The position numbers and the translations under genes were made by a program. 64,000 nucleotides of DNA. It comes from Lacisediminihabitans sp040549465 (lineage in GTDB: Bacteria; Actinomycetota; Actinomycetes; Actinomycetales; Microbacteriaceae). Position 1 is the first letter of the stretch. The number at the start of each line of letters is the position of its first letter. Of the stretch, positions 33,374-44,709 are shown in pieces. The DNA lies in contig NZ_JBEPTL010000004.1 of the NCBI RefSeq assembly GCF_040549465.1, positions 124,001-188,000 of the forward strand, read 5' to 3'. The notes beneath the pieces are model-generated. The model was not told where the DNA came from. It ran no database searches and saw only the letters and a program-made list of their open reading frames with translations.

Positions 33374-33563
33374 GCGATGCGGGAGAGTCCATCGAACACG
33401 GATGGACACCGAAGGAGCAACACTCCCCGTCAATCTCTCAGGTATGTGTACCGCATCGAACAGGCCACTCTGAAAAGCAGGACTCGACGAAGACTCCTCG
33501 CCCACGGTGAAAATCGACCCCACCGGTCGATGAAGCTCTCAGGCCTATGACAGAGGGGGAGTT
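33374..33563 (+). promoter_or_regulatory. Tandem glycine riboswitch upstream of gcvT
   Basis: The leader of the gcv operon contains two glycine aptamers. Aptamer 1 runs about 33374-33457, with GCGGGAGAG at its 5' side, ACCGAAGGAGCAA in the core, and the conserved ATCTCTCAGGTA before the closing GTACCGC that pairs with the first stem. Aptamer 2 runs about 33463-33563, with the core CGCCCACGGTGAAAA and AGCTCTCAGGCC followed by GACAGAGGGGGA. The gap between them is short, as in cooperative tandem glycine switches. Glycine binding normally turns the cleavage genes on. The rest of the 396-base gap before it (33201-33373) shows only a possible extended -10 (TGGTAAGCT, 33334-33342). Confidence 0.93.
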
Positions 33564-33596
33564 CCCGCATCCGAAAGCGCTTGCCTGGAGAACTCT

Positions 33597-34733
33597 GTGA
33601 CCGATCGATCCGCAACCACCGAAAAGTTGTCGCCCCTGCACCAGGTGCATGTCGACGCCGGTGCCAGCTTCACCGACTTCGCCGGATGGCAGATGCCGGT
33701 GCGCTATTCCAGTGATCTCGCCGAGCACCATGCGGTACGCGCGGCAGCAGGACTCTTCGATCTCTCGCACATGGCGGAGATCATCGTCATGGGGCCCGAG
33801 GCGGCGAAGGCCCTCGACTTCGCACTCGCCGGCACGATCTCGGCGATCGGTATCGGGCAGGCGAAGTACAGCCTTTTGCTCTCGGCAGACGGGGGGATCG
33901 TCGACGATGTCGTGGTGTATCGCACACACGAGAACCGATTCGGTGTCGTGGCGAACGCGTCCAACCGCTACGCAGCCGCCGGCGCTCTTTCCGCCAGGGC
34001 TGCGGGATTCGATACAACCGTGGTGGACGAGAGCGACCAGCTGGCCCTCATCGCGGTGCAGGGCCCGGCATCCCTGGCCATCATCGAGGCGCTGGAGGCC
34101 CTGCACATCCCGGTCGCACCGGGCGATCTCAAGTACTACTGGAGCGCCATCGGCAGCTATCTCGGTGGCGAGATCCTGGTCGGTCGCACCGGATACACCG
34201 GCGAGGACGGCTTCGAGCTCTATGTGGAGGCGTCGAAGGCTGTGCCGCTCTGGACCGAACTCATGACGGTGGGTGCGGAGCACGGACTGGTGCCTGCCGG
34301 GCTCGCCAGCCGCGACACCCTCCGCCTCGAAGCGGGCATGCCGCTCTACGGACACGAACTGTCTCTCGATACCTTCCCCATTCAGGCAGGTCTCGGTCGC
34401 GTCGTGAACCTGACCAAGCCGGAACCCTTCGTCGGTCGGGAGGCCGTCGAAGCCGGTCCGCCTGAGGGCGCCCGCGTGCTCGTGGGGCTTCAAGCGGACG
34501 GCAAGCGTGCCGGTCGCGCCGACTATCCGGTGTTCGATGCCGCCGAGACCGAAGTGGGCATCATCACGAGCGGCGCCCTGAGCCCGACCCTCGGCTATCC
34601 GATTGCCATGGCCTACGTCGACCCCGCGCTGAGCGAGGTCGGCACCGCACTTTTCATCGATGTTCGCGGCACTCGCGTGCCCGCATCCGTAGTTGCTCTT
34701 CCCTTCTATAAGAGAGGCCGAAATAATGGCTGA
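33597..34733 (+). CDS. gcvT: Glycine cleavage system T protein (aminomethyltransferase)
   Basis: A 378-residue enzyme of normal length. Motifs include FTDFAGWQMPVRYSSDLAEHHAVR, GLFDLSHMAEI, GIVDDVVVYR, RTGYTGEDGFELYVE with the conserved substrate-binding Asp, and GLASRDTLRLEAGMPLYGHEL. It transfers the aminomethyl carbon from GcvH to tetrahydrofolate. The GTG start lies 33 bases after the riboswitch. The gene overlaps gcvH by eight bases. P, H and T are together here; the L protein (lipoamide dehydrogenase) is elsewhere. Confidence 0.97.
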   Translation: MTDRSATTEKLSPLHQVHVDAGASFTDFAGWQMPVRYSSDLAEHHAVRAAAGLFDLSHMAEIIVMGPEAAKALDFALAGTISAIGIGQAKYSLLLSADGGIVDDVVVYRTHENRFGVVANASNRYAAAGALSARAAGFDTTVVDESDQLALIAVQGPASLAIIEALEALHIPVAPGDLKYYWSAIGSYLGGEILVGRTGYTGEDGFELYVEASKAVPLWTELMTVGAEHGLVPAGLASRDTLRLEAGMPLYGHELSLDTFPIQAGLGRVVNLTKPEPFVGREAVEAGPPEGARVLVGLQADGKRAGRADYPVFDAAETEVGIITSGALSPTLGYPIAMAYVDPALSEVGTALFIDVRGTRVPASVVALPFYKRGRNNG

Positions 34734-35096
34734 CGAACAGACCGTCCAGTACACAGCAGAGCACGAATGGGTGCTGGTCGACGGCGATATCGCGACGGTC
34801 GGCATCACCTCGTACGCTGCCGACAAGCTCGGCGACGTCGTCTTCGTCGATCTTCCGACTGTCGGTTCGACGGTCGCGACCGGCAAGGTGGTCGGCGAGA
34901 TCGAGTCGACCAAGTCCGTCGGCGAACTCTTCGCTCCCGTCGACGGTGAGGTGACAGAGATCAACGAGGCCGTGGTGGAGAACCCTGAGCTCGTCAACAC
35001 CGATCCGTTCGGCGAAGGCTGGCTGGTGAAGGTGCGGTTCACCGAACTGCCGCCGCTGCTCACCCGCGACGAGTACACCGTGCTGGTAGGGGAGTA

Positions 35097-35097
<1 letters not shown>
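34726..35097 (+). CDS. gcvH: Glycine cleavage system H protein
   Basis: A 123-residue lipoyl protein. The swinging-arm lysine is in GEIESTKSVGELFAPVDG, the classic ESxKA/S site for lipoylation, and the fold is complete from YTAEHEWV to the end. It shuttles the aminomethyl group between GcvP and GcvT. The ATG at 34726 is preceded by AGAGAGG and lies inside the last codons of gcvT; its TAA overlaps the ATG of gcvP by one base. An in-frame ATG at 34693 is rejected because it would add a non-conserved leader. Confidence 0.97.
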
Positions 35098-38030
<2,933 letters not shown>

Positions 38031-38037
38031 CGCACTG

Positions 38038-38904
38038 TCAGCGCGGTGCCCCGAACAGTCCCGGGAACGCGGATGCCACCCACGGGTACCCCACGAAGAT
38101 GGCCGTGTCGATCACGAAGTGTGCGATTACGAGCGGGAGAACACGCCCATACCGCGAGTAGAGCCAGCCGAACAGCATCCCCATCGCGAAGTTGCCCACG
38201 AAGGCGCCGAAGCCCTGGTAGAGGTGATAGCTGCCCCGCAGTGCGGCCGCGACGACGATGATCGGCCAGGTCTTCCATCCGAGGTCGCGCAGTCGGGCAA
38301 ACAGGTAGCCGATCACGATGACCTCCTCCTGCAGGCCGGCCCGCAGCGCGGAGAGCACCAGAACGGGAATGGTCCACCAGTAGGTGTCGATGGCCGACGG
38401 CACGACAGTCACCCCGATGCCGATCGCCTTACTGCCCAGATACACCCCGATGCCGGGGATGCCGATCACCAGGGCGAGAGCCAGCCCGAGTAGCGCGTCA
38501 CGGCCTGGCCGCTGGAAGTCGATCCCGAGGCGAGTGAGGTGCGGGCGAGCGGCCTGCCAGAGCAGGAACGCCACCAACGCCACCGGCACCAGGTCGAAGA
38601 AGATCGCCAGGAACTGGTAGATGAAGTCGAAAACCTGTCGGTCGCTGAGTGACCCGTTAAGCGTCGCGGTCTGGCTCGACAGCGGTTTGGTCAGTGTCAC
38701 GCTATTGATGATTGATACAAACGAATAGATCGCGGATGCCCCGAGCGACAGTCCGAGGACGATCAGTATTTCGGCGATTATCCGGCGTCGCGACGGCGGA
38801 TGTGGCGGCTCGTGATCGAAGCGGAGGCTGTTTTCCGCCGTCACGGCAGGAGCCACCGGCTCGTGCCGAAAGTGCGACGCGGAGCGAGCGCGGCGAGAGG
38901 GCAA
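38038..38904 (-). CDS. CPBP-family intramembrane protease
   Basis: A 288-residue membrane protein if started at TTG 38904; a GTG at 38856 would give 272 residues and neither start has a good ribosome site. About seven to eight hydrophobic segments fill residues 42-280. The CPBP (Rce1-like, former Abi) motifs are visible: the glutamate pair in RAGLQEEVIVIGYLF, the His-containing SYHLYQGFGAFVGNF and the second His in IAHFVIDTA. The middle motif keeps YHLYQG where the family has Fx3H. Roles range from prenyl-protein cleavage to bacteriocin self-immunity; none is implied by the neighbours. It is convergent with gcvP, ending eight bases from it. Confidence 0.82.
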   Translation of the reverse strand: MPSRRARSASHFRHEPVAPAVTAENSLRFDHEPPHPPSRRRIIAEILIVLGLSLGASAIYSFVSIINSVTLTKPLSSQTATLNGSLSDRQVFDFIYQFLAIFFDLVPVALVAFLLWQAARPHLTRLGIDFQRPGRDALLGLALALVIGIPGIGVYLGSKAIGIGVTVVPSAIDTYWWTIPVLVLSALRAGLQEEVIVIGYLFARLRDLGWKTWPIIVVAAALRGSYHLYQGFGAFVGNFAMGMLFGWLYSRYGRVLPLVIAHFVIDTAIFVGYPWVASAFPGLFGAPR

Positions 38905-39217
38905 GGGCGCCGCACAAGAACGGCGTCTTTGGTGGTTTCCGACAAATTGACCGCCTGCATCCTCTTGATGCTACGGGGTTATTTGCGGCGGTTCACACCC
39001 TGAGAGCCTGCTGAAACGCAGCTTTCGTGCAAAATTGATAGATTCGACGCAGCCATTCTTTAGAAGGCACAACAATCTATTGTGTCTGTTACCACTGTGT
39101 AACGTTTGCCTCTACAGTTTGGCGAGGAGAGCCGACCCTACTTAGGGTTCTTTCTATCTAGCGCGGCAGGACGCTAGGAATCGTGCTGCCGTTAGCGCAT
39201 CTTGCACAGGAGGAAAA
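38905..39217. other. Upstream region of the peptide-transport operon
   Basis: No gene is seen in these 313 bases. A 12-base palindrome ACAATCTATTGT lies at 39072-39083, a possible operator. A strong AGGAGG ribosome site at 39208-39213 precedes the binding-protein gene. No clear -35/-10 pair could be fixed. Confidence 0.5.
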
Positions 39218-40834
39218 TTGAAAATGAGACGAATTGGCCTGGGCGTTTTCGCCCTGGCAACGGCAAGCGCCCTGGCGCTTTCGGGCTGTTCCACCGGGGG
39301 CGGCAGCACGTCACCGACATCGGCGGCCAGCACCGCGGTCATCACGGCGAACGGCACGGAGCCGCAGAACCCGCTGATCCCCACCAACACCAACGAGGTT
39401 GGCGGTGGCAAGATCACCGACAACATCTTCGCCGGACTCGTCTACTACGACGCCAAGGGTGCCCCGGTCAATGACGTGGCCAAGTCGATCAAGACCGACG
39501 ACTCACAGAACTACACCATCACCATCAAGTCGGGCGAGAAGTTCACCAACGGCGAGGCTGTCACGGCCAAATCGTTCGTCGACGCGTGGAACTACGGTGC
39601 GCTGCTCAGCAACAAGCAGCTCAACAGCTACTTCTTCGAAGACATCCAGGGCTTCAGCTACGACGCAGACAGCCCACTCACGGGCCTCAAGGTCGTTGAC
39701 GACCACACCTTCACCGTCGCGCTCAAGTCGAAGCTCTCCGACTTCCCGCTGCGTCTCGGCTACACGGCATTCATGCCGCTCCCGTCGATCGCTTTCAAGG
39801 ACATCGCGGCCTTCGGCGCCGATCCGATCGGCAACGGCCCGTACAAGATCGCCAAGGACGGCTGGAAGCACAACGTCAAGATCGACCTCGTGGTCAACAA
39901 GGACTACAAGGGCGGACGCACCCCGAAGAACGGCGGTCTCACGATCGTCTTCTACGCGGACCTCGGAGCGGTCTACGCCGACCTTCAGGGCGGCAACCTC
40001 GACATCGACGACGCCATCGCCGAGGGTAACCTCGCGACCTACAAGGCTGACCTCGGCAACCGCTCGGTGAACCAGCCGGCCGCGATCTTCCAGTCCTTCA
40101 CCATCCCGGCGCGTCTTCCGCACTTCGCTGGCAAGGAAGGCCAGTTGAGGCGTCAGGCGATCTCAGAGGCGATCAACCGTCCGCAGATCACCAAGGTCGT
40201 CTTCAGCGACACGCGCACACCGGCGAAGGACTTCACCTCGCCGGTGATCGACGGCTACTCGGCCAACATCGAGGGTTCGAACGTGCTCAAATACAACCCG
40301 ACCGAGGCGAAGAAGCTCTGGGCCGAGGCCGATGCGATTTCACCGTGGTCCGGAGCCTTCCAGATCGCCTACAACGCGGATGGTGGCCACCAGGGATGGG
40401 TCGATGCAGCGATGAACAGCGTGAAGAACGTTCTGGGAATCGACGCATCCGGTGCTCCGCAGCCGACCTTCGGCGGCATTCGTACCCAGATCACCAACCG
40501 TACGATCCAGACCGCCTTCCGCAGTGGTTGGCAGGCGGACTACCCGGGTCTGTACAACTTCCTCGGACCGTTGTATGCCACTAAAGCGGGATCGAACGAC
40601 GGCGACTACAGCAGCGCCAGCTTCGACGCCCTTCTCAAGAAGGGTTCCGGTGAGGCGACCCCCGCCGCAGCCAACAAGGACTTCCAGGATGCCCAGAAGA
40701 TCCTGTTCAAGGACCTGCCGGTCATTCCGCTCTGGTACCAGAACGAGATCGGTGGCTGGGGCGCATCTGTCAGCAACGTGAAGTTCGGCTGGAACTCCGT
40801 GCCGCTGTACTACGAGGTCACCAAGACCAAGTAA
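39218..40834 (+). CDS. ABC transporter peptide-binding lipoprotein (SBP family 5)
   Basis: A 538-residue exported lipoprotein. The signal peptide ends in the lipobox LALSGC, so Cys (about residue 25) is lipidated. The mature protein has the family 5 pattern: ENPLIPTNTNEVGGGKI-like start (PQNPLIPTNTNEVGGG), FTNGEAVTAKSFVDAWNY, and GNGPYKIAKDGW, ending near LKDLPVIPLWYQNEIGGW-type text. Such proteins capture oligopeptides for the OppBC channel. TTG at 39218 lies four bases from AGGAGG, and ATG at 39224 lies ten bases from it; either may be used. A very strong hairpin follows the gene before oppB, which would keep this protein in excess over the permease. Confidence 0.92.
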   Translation: MKMRRIGLGVFALATASALALSGCSTGGGSTSPTSAASTAVITANGTEPQNPLIPTNTNEVGGGKITDNIFAGLVYYDAKGAPVNDVAKSIKTDDSQNYTITIKSGEKFTNGEAVTAKSFVDAWNYGALLSNKQLNSYFFEDIQGFSYDADSPLTGLKVVDDHTFTVALKSKLSDFPLRLGYTAFMPLPSIAFKDIAAFGADPIGNGPYKIAKDGWKHNVKIDLVVNKDYKGGRTPKNGGLTIVFYADLGAVYADLQGGNLDIDDAIAEGNLATYKADLGNRSVNQPAAIFQSFTIPARLPHFAGKEGQLRRQAISEAINRPQITKVVFSDTRTPAKDFTSPVIDGYSANIEGSNVLKYNPTEAKKLWAEADAISPWSGAFQIAYNADGGHQGWVDAAMNSVKNVLGIDASGAPQPTFGGIRTQITNRTIQTAFRSGWQADYPGLYNFLGPLYATKAGSNDGDYSSASFDALLKKGSGEATPAAANKDFQDAQKILFKDLPVIPLWYQNEIGGWGASVSNVKFGWNSVPLYYEVTKTK

Positions 40835-40855
40835 CTCGGCACTAGTCGATGCGCC

Positions 40856-40894
40856 ATTCGTGGGGCGGTGGCCCTCAGCTACCGCCCCGCGAAT
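40856..40894 (+). terminator. Strong hairpin between binding protein and oppB
   Basis: Bases 40856-40872 pair with 40878-40894 over 17 positions (two G-U pairs, no mismatch) around a CCTCA loop. It is 21 bases after the binding-protein stop and 91 bases before oppB. It should act as a partial terminator or mRNA 3' stabiliser, giving more binding protein than permease. Confidence 0.7.
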
Positions 40895-40985
40895 ATGCTT
40901 GCCTGTGTTTGTCCACCCGCATGGCGACCGAGTTTCTTAGATGGGTTTTCTCATGTTCTTCTCTCCTTTTCGGGATGCCTAGCCG

Positions 40986-41915
40986 ATGTTCGGATACATC
41001 CTTCGGCGCATCCTGCAGGTAATACCGGTCTTACTCGGTACCACCCTGCTGATCTACTTCATGGTCTTCGCACTTCCCGGGGACCCGATCATCGCTCTCT
41101 TCGGCGACAAGACGCCGAACCCGGCGATCGTCGCCCAGCTGCGCGAGCAGTACCACCTCGACCAGCCGTTCATCGTGCAGTACCTGATCTACCTCGGCGG
41201 GATCTTCCACGGCGACTTCGGTGTCTCGTTCTCCGGCCAGCCGGTCTCCGAGATCCTCGTGCAGACCTTTCCCGTAACAATCCGGCTCGCCCTGATGGCC
41301 ATCTTCATCGAGATGGTCGCCGGTATCCTCATCGGGCTGGTCAGCGGGCTGCGCAAGGGCAAGCTCTTCGACGCCAGCGCACTCGTCGTGAGCCTCATCC
41401 TGATCTCGCTGCCGATCTTCGTCATCGCATTCGTGGCACAACTCATATTCGGAATCCAACTGGGGTGGGCGAGAACCACGGTCGGGATCGGCGCACCGTT
41501 CCAGGACCTGATTCTTCCTGCCTTCGTGCTGGCGAGCATCAGCTTCGCCCAGATCGTCAGGCTCACTCGGTCATCGGTGATCGAAACCTCCGGCCTCGAC
41601 TTCGTGCGCACTGCGTACAGCAAGGGTCTCAGCCGTCGTCGCGTCATCCCGTTTCACATTCTCCGGAACTCGCTCATCCCGGTGGTCACCTACCTGGCGA
41701 CCGACCTCGGCGTACTACTCGTCGGTGCGACGGTGACGGAGGGTATTTTCAATGTCCCCGGCGTGGGGCGCACCCTCTATCAGGCCATCCTCAAAAACGA
41801 AGGACCCACCGTGGTGTCATTCGTCACGGTTATGGTGCTGATCTACCTGGGGGTCAATCTCCTCGTCGATCTGCTCTATGCCGTGCTTGATCCAAGGATC
41901 CGCTATGTCAAATAA
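40986..41915 (+). CDS. oppB: Oligopeptide ABC permease, OppB type
   Basis: A 309-residue membrane protein. MFGYILRRILQVIPVLLGTTLLIYF at the N-terminus is typical of OppB/DppB. About six membrane helices follow, and the EAA loop that docks the ATPase is FVRTAYSKGLSRRRVIPFHILRNSLIP. It pairs with OppC to form the channel. The ATG at 40986 has only a weak GGGATG upstream. It overlaps oppC by 11 bases. Confidence 0.95.
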   Translation: MFGYILRRILQVIPVLLGTTLLIYFMVFALPGDPIIALFGDKTPNPAIVAQLREQYHLDQPFIVQYLIYLGGIFHGDFGVSFSGQPVSEILVQTFPVTIRLALMAIFIEMVAGILIGLVSGLRKGKLFDASALVVSLILISLPIFVIAFVAQLIFGIQLGWARTTVGIGAPFQDLILPAFVLASISFAQIVRLTRSSVIETSGLDFVRTAYSKGLSRRRVIPFHILRNSLIPVVTYLATDLGVLLVGATVTEGIFNVPGVGRTLYQAILKNEGPTVVSFVTVMVLIYLGVNLLVDLLYAVLDPRIRYVK

Positions 41916-42861
41916 CCCTGCGCCCACACGATCGGCGAACCATTTCGTCGCGCCATTCGATGACACGACGCTGCTCGCCGTCGACTCGGTGGCCGCCGAC
42001 AGCCAGGCGAGCAATCTTTGGCTCGACGCCTGGAGAGATCTGCGCAAGCGCCCGATGTTCTACATCTCGGCCGTGCTGATCCTGCTGGTGGTGGTTGTCG
42101 CGCTGTTCCCTGGGCTGTTCTCCTCCGTCGACCCCCGCGCTTGCGATCTGTCGCACAGCAATGGAGCGCCGACCGGCGGCCACATTCTCGGATACAACTT
42201 CCAGGGCTGCGACGTCTACTCCCGGATCATCTTCGGAACCTCAACGTCGCTCTCGGTGGGCATCATCGTGACGCTGCTCATCGGAATCCTGGGAATCACT
42301 TTCGGTGCGCTGGCAGGCTTCTACGGTGGATGGGTCGATGCGGTACTGTCCCGCATCGGCGACATCTTCTTCTCGATTCCCTACATCCTGGCAGCGGTGG
42401 TCATCATGTCGGTCTTCACCGCCTACCGGAACGTCTGGGTCATCTCGCTCGCGATCGGGCTCTTCGCCTGGCCTGCTACAGCCCGCGTACTGAGAGCCGA
42501 GGTGCTGCGGGTCAAGAACGCCGACTTCGTCATGGCGTCGACGGCACTCGGCGTCTCGCGGTTCCGCATCCTGCTACGGCATATCCTGCCGAACTCGATC
42601 GCGCCGGTGATCGTCATCACCACGATCTCGCTCGCTGCGGCGATCGTCGCGGAAGCGACACTGTCCTTCCTCGGGGTGGGGTTGCCGACACAGTTCATGT
42701 CGTGGGGTAACGACATCAACCAGGCGCAGAGGACTCTCCGCACCGCACCGCAGGTGCTGATCTATCCCTCGCTGGCGCTCTCCATCACCGTGCTCAGCTT
42801 CATCATGATGGGTGAAGTCGTGCGCGACGCACTCGACCCGAAAGCGAGGGCCTCGCGTTGA
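41905..42861 (+). CDS. oppC: Oligopeptide ABC permease, OppC type
   Basis: A 318-residue permease. A soluble N-terminal stretch of about 40 residues precedes WRDLRKRPMFYISAVLILLVVVVALF, the first helix and family signature. Five further helices follow with the EAA loop FVMASTALGVSRFRILLRHILPNSIAP. The ATG at 41905, inside the end of oppB, was chosen over an in-frame start nine codons earlier. Its stop overlaps the TTG of the ATPase gene. Confidence 0.94.
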   Translation: MSNNPAPTRSANHFVAPFDDTTLLAVDSVAADSQASNLWLDAWRDLRKRPMFYISAVLILLVVVVALFPGLFSSVDPRACDLSHSNGAPTGGHILGYNFQGCDVYSRIIFGTSTSLSVGIIVTLLIGILGITFGALAGFYGGWVDAVLSRIGDIFFSIPYILAAVVIMSVFTAYRNVWVISLAIGLFAWPATARVLRAEVLRVKNADFVMASTALGVSRFRILLRHILPNSIAPVIVITTISLAAAIVAEATLSFLGVGLPTQFMSWGNDINQAQRTLRTAPQVLIYPSLALSITVLSFIMMGEVVRDALDPKARASR

Positions 42862-44582
42862 AGCCTCTCCTCGAAATCAAAGATCTGCATGTCGATTTCA
42901 CCACTCAGCGTGGTCCCGTCTCTGCGGTCAGCGGAATCAACATCACGCTCATGCCTGGCGAGACGCTCGCGATCGTCGGCGAGTCGGGTTCCGGCAAGTC
43001 GACGACAGCGCACGCGATCATCAACCTGCTGCCCGGTACGGGCAAGATCAGCAGCGGCCAGATTCTCTTCGACGACCAGGACCTCGCCAAGGCCTCTGCC
43101 GACGAGATGGAAGACATCCGTGGGCGCCTGATCGGCTTCGTTCCGCAGGACCCGATGTCGAACCTCAATCCGGTCTGGGGCATCGGCTTCCAGGTCGAAG
43201 AGGCGATCAGGGCGAACGGCATCGCGACCGGTCGTAAGGCTGTCAAGAAGCGCGCGATCGAGGTGTTGAAAGAGGCTGGACTGTCGGACGCCGCGTCCCG
43301 TCTCCGCCAGTACCCCCACCAGTTCTCCGGCGGTATGCGACAGCGCGTGCTGATCGGCATCGGCCTGTCATCCAAGCCGAAGCTGCTCATCGCGGACGAG
43401 CCGACCTCGGCTCTCGACGTCACCGTACAACGGGTGATCCTCGATCACCTCGCCACCATGACCCGCGACATCAACACGGCAGTGCTCCTCATCACCCACG
43501 ACCTGGGTCTGGCGGCGGAGCGGGCGGAGCAACTGGTCGTGATGTACAAGGGCAAAATCGTCGAATCCGGACCGTCGAAAGAAATTCTCGCGAACCCGAT
43601 TCACCCCTACACGAAACGTCTCGTGGCGGCGGCTCCGAGCCTCGCATCGCGCCGGATACAGGCCGTGGGACTGCTGTCGCCCGAGCTCGAGAAATCCGAG
43701 CAGGGCGAGACGACGGCGACCGAGGGCATCGATCTCGTAGCCTCGGCCGAGCACCGCGCCGAGGTGCTCGGACACCAGGGCAAGCGCGAACCGGCGATTG
43801 TTGTCGACGGTCTCACCAAGGTATTCAAGCTTCGTGGCAGAGGGCTGTCGTCCACCGACTTCGTCGCCGTCGACAATGTCAGCTTCTCGATAGAGAAGGG
43901 CACCACCACGGCACTGGTGGGGGAGTCGGGTTCCGGAAAGTCGACGGTCGCGCGGATGCTGCTGAAACTCGAGCAGCCGACATCCGGCCGCACGATCATC
44001 CACGGCCAGGACAGCGCGAACCTCAACACCCGCGAGCTATTCGATCTTCGACGGCGGATGCAGCCGGTATTCCAGGACCCCTACGGTTCGCTCGACCCAC
44101 TTCGCAACATCGCGAACACCATCATGGAGCCACTCAACACCCATGGGGTGGGGGACAGGGCCTCGCGGCATGCGCGCGTGCTCGAACTCCTTGACCAGGT
44201 GTCGATGCCGCACGCAGTGGCGACACGCTACCCGAACGAGCTCTCCGGCGGACAGCGCCAGCGCGTGGCGATCGCTCGTGCGCTCGCGCTCAAGCCGGAT
44301 ATCGTGATTCTGGACGAGGCGGTCTCCGCCCTGGACGTGCTGGTGCAGGCACAGATCCTGCGGCTGCTCGCTGACCTGCAAGAGCAGTTGGAGCTGACCT
44401 ACCTGTTCATCACCCACGACCTCGCGGTGGTTCGCGTCATCGCCGACAACGTGTGCGTGATGGAGAAGGGTCGCATCGTAGAGACGGCCACTGTCGACGA
44501 GGTCTTCGGCAACCCGCGCGAGGCCTACACGCGCGAACTGCTCAACGCCATCCCTGGCGCTGGGCTCGCGCTGGGGGCGTGA
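42858..44582 (+). CDS. Fused OppD-OppF ATPase with two ABC domains
   Basis: A 574-residue protein that joins both ATP-binding subunits. The first domain has Walker A GESGSGKST at residues 41-49, signature FSGGMRQRVLIGIGL and Walker B KLLIADEPTSALD. The second has Walker A GESGSGKST at about 355-363, signature LSGGQRQRVAIARAL and Walker B IVILDEAVSALD, with Ala in place of the usual Pro after the catalytic Glu. The peptide-transporter C-terminal extension (HPYTKRLVAAAPSL) follows each domain, the second as EAYTRELLNAIPG. It powers OppBC. The TTG start overlaps the oppC stop (TTGA). Fusions of this type are common in actinobacteria. Confidence 0.95.
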   Translation: MKPLLEIKDLHVDFTTQRGPVSAVSGINITLMPGETLAIVGESGSGKSTTAHAIINLLPGTGKISSGQILFDDQDLAKASADEMEDIRGRLIGFVPQDPMSNLNPVWGIGFQVEEAIRANGIATGRKAVKKRAIEVLKEAGLSDAASRLRQYPHQFSGGMRQRVLIGIGLSSKPKLLIADEPTSALDVTVQRVILDHLATMTRDINTAVLLITHDLGLAAERAEQLVVMYKGKIVESGPSKEILANPIHPYTKRLVAAAPSLASRRIQAVGLLSPELEKSEQGETTATEGIDLVASAEHRAEVLGHQGKREPAIVVDGLTKVFKLRGRGLSSTDFVAVDNVSFSIEKGTTTALVGESGSGKSTVARMLLKLEQPTSGRTIIHGQDSANLNTRELFDLRRRMQPVFQDPYGSLDPLRNIANTIMEPLNTHGVGDRASRHARVLELLDQVSMPHAVATRYPNELSGGQRQRVAIARALALKPDIVILDEAVSALDVLVQAQILRLLADLQEQLELTYLFITHDLAVVRVIADNVCVMEKGRIVETATVDEVFGNPREAYTRELLNAIPGAGLALGA

Positions 44583-44601
44583 GTAAACTGTTTCGCCCAT
44601 A

Positions 44602-44637
44602 AGGGCGGTCGGAGCTGACGCTTCGGTCGGCCGCCCT
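44602..44637 (+). terminator. Hairpin after the peptide-transport operon
   Basis: AGGGCGG (44602-44608) pairs with CCGCCCT (44631-44637), and four more pairs (two G-U) extend the stem inward. It lies 20 bases after the ATPase stop and before the second binding-protein gene. Confidence 0.6.
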
Positions 44638-44709
44638 GTGTCGTTCCGCGAGGTCGCATCCGATCGTGTGGTTACGATGGGTGTTCGTGTCGTCTGACGG
44701 AATGAGCCT

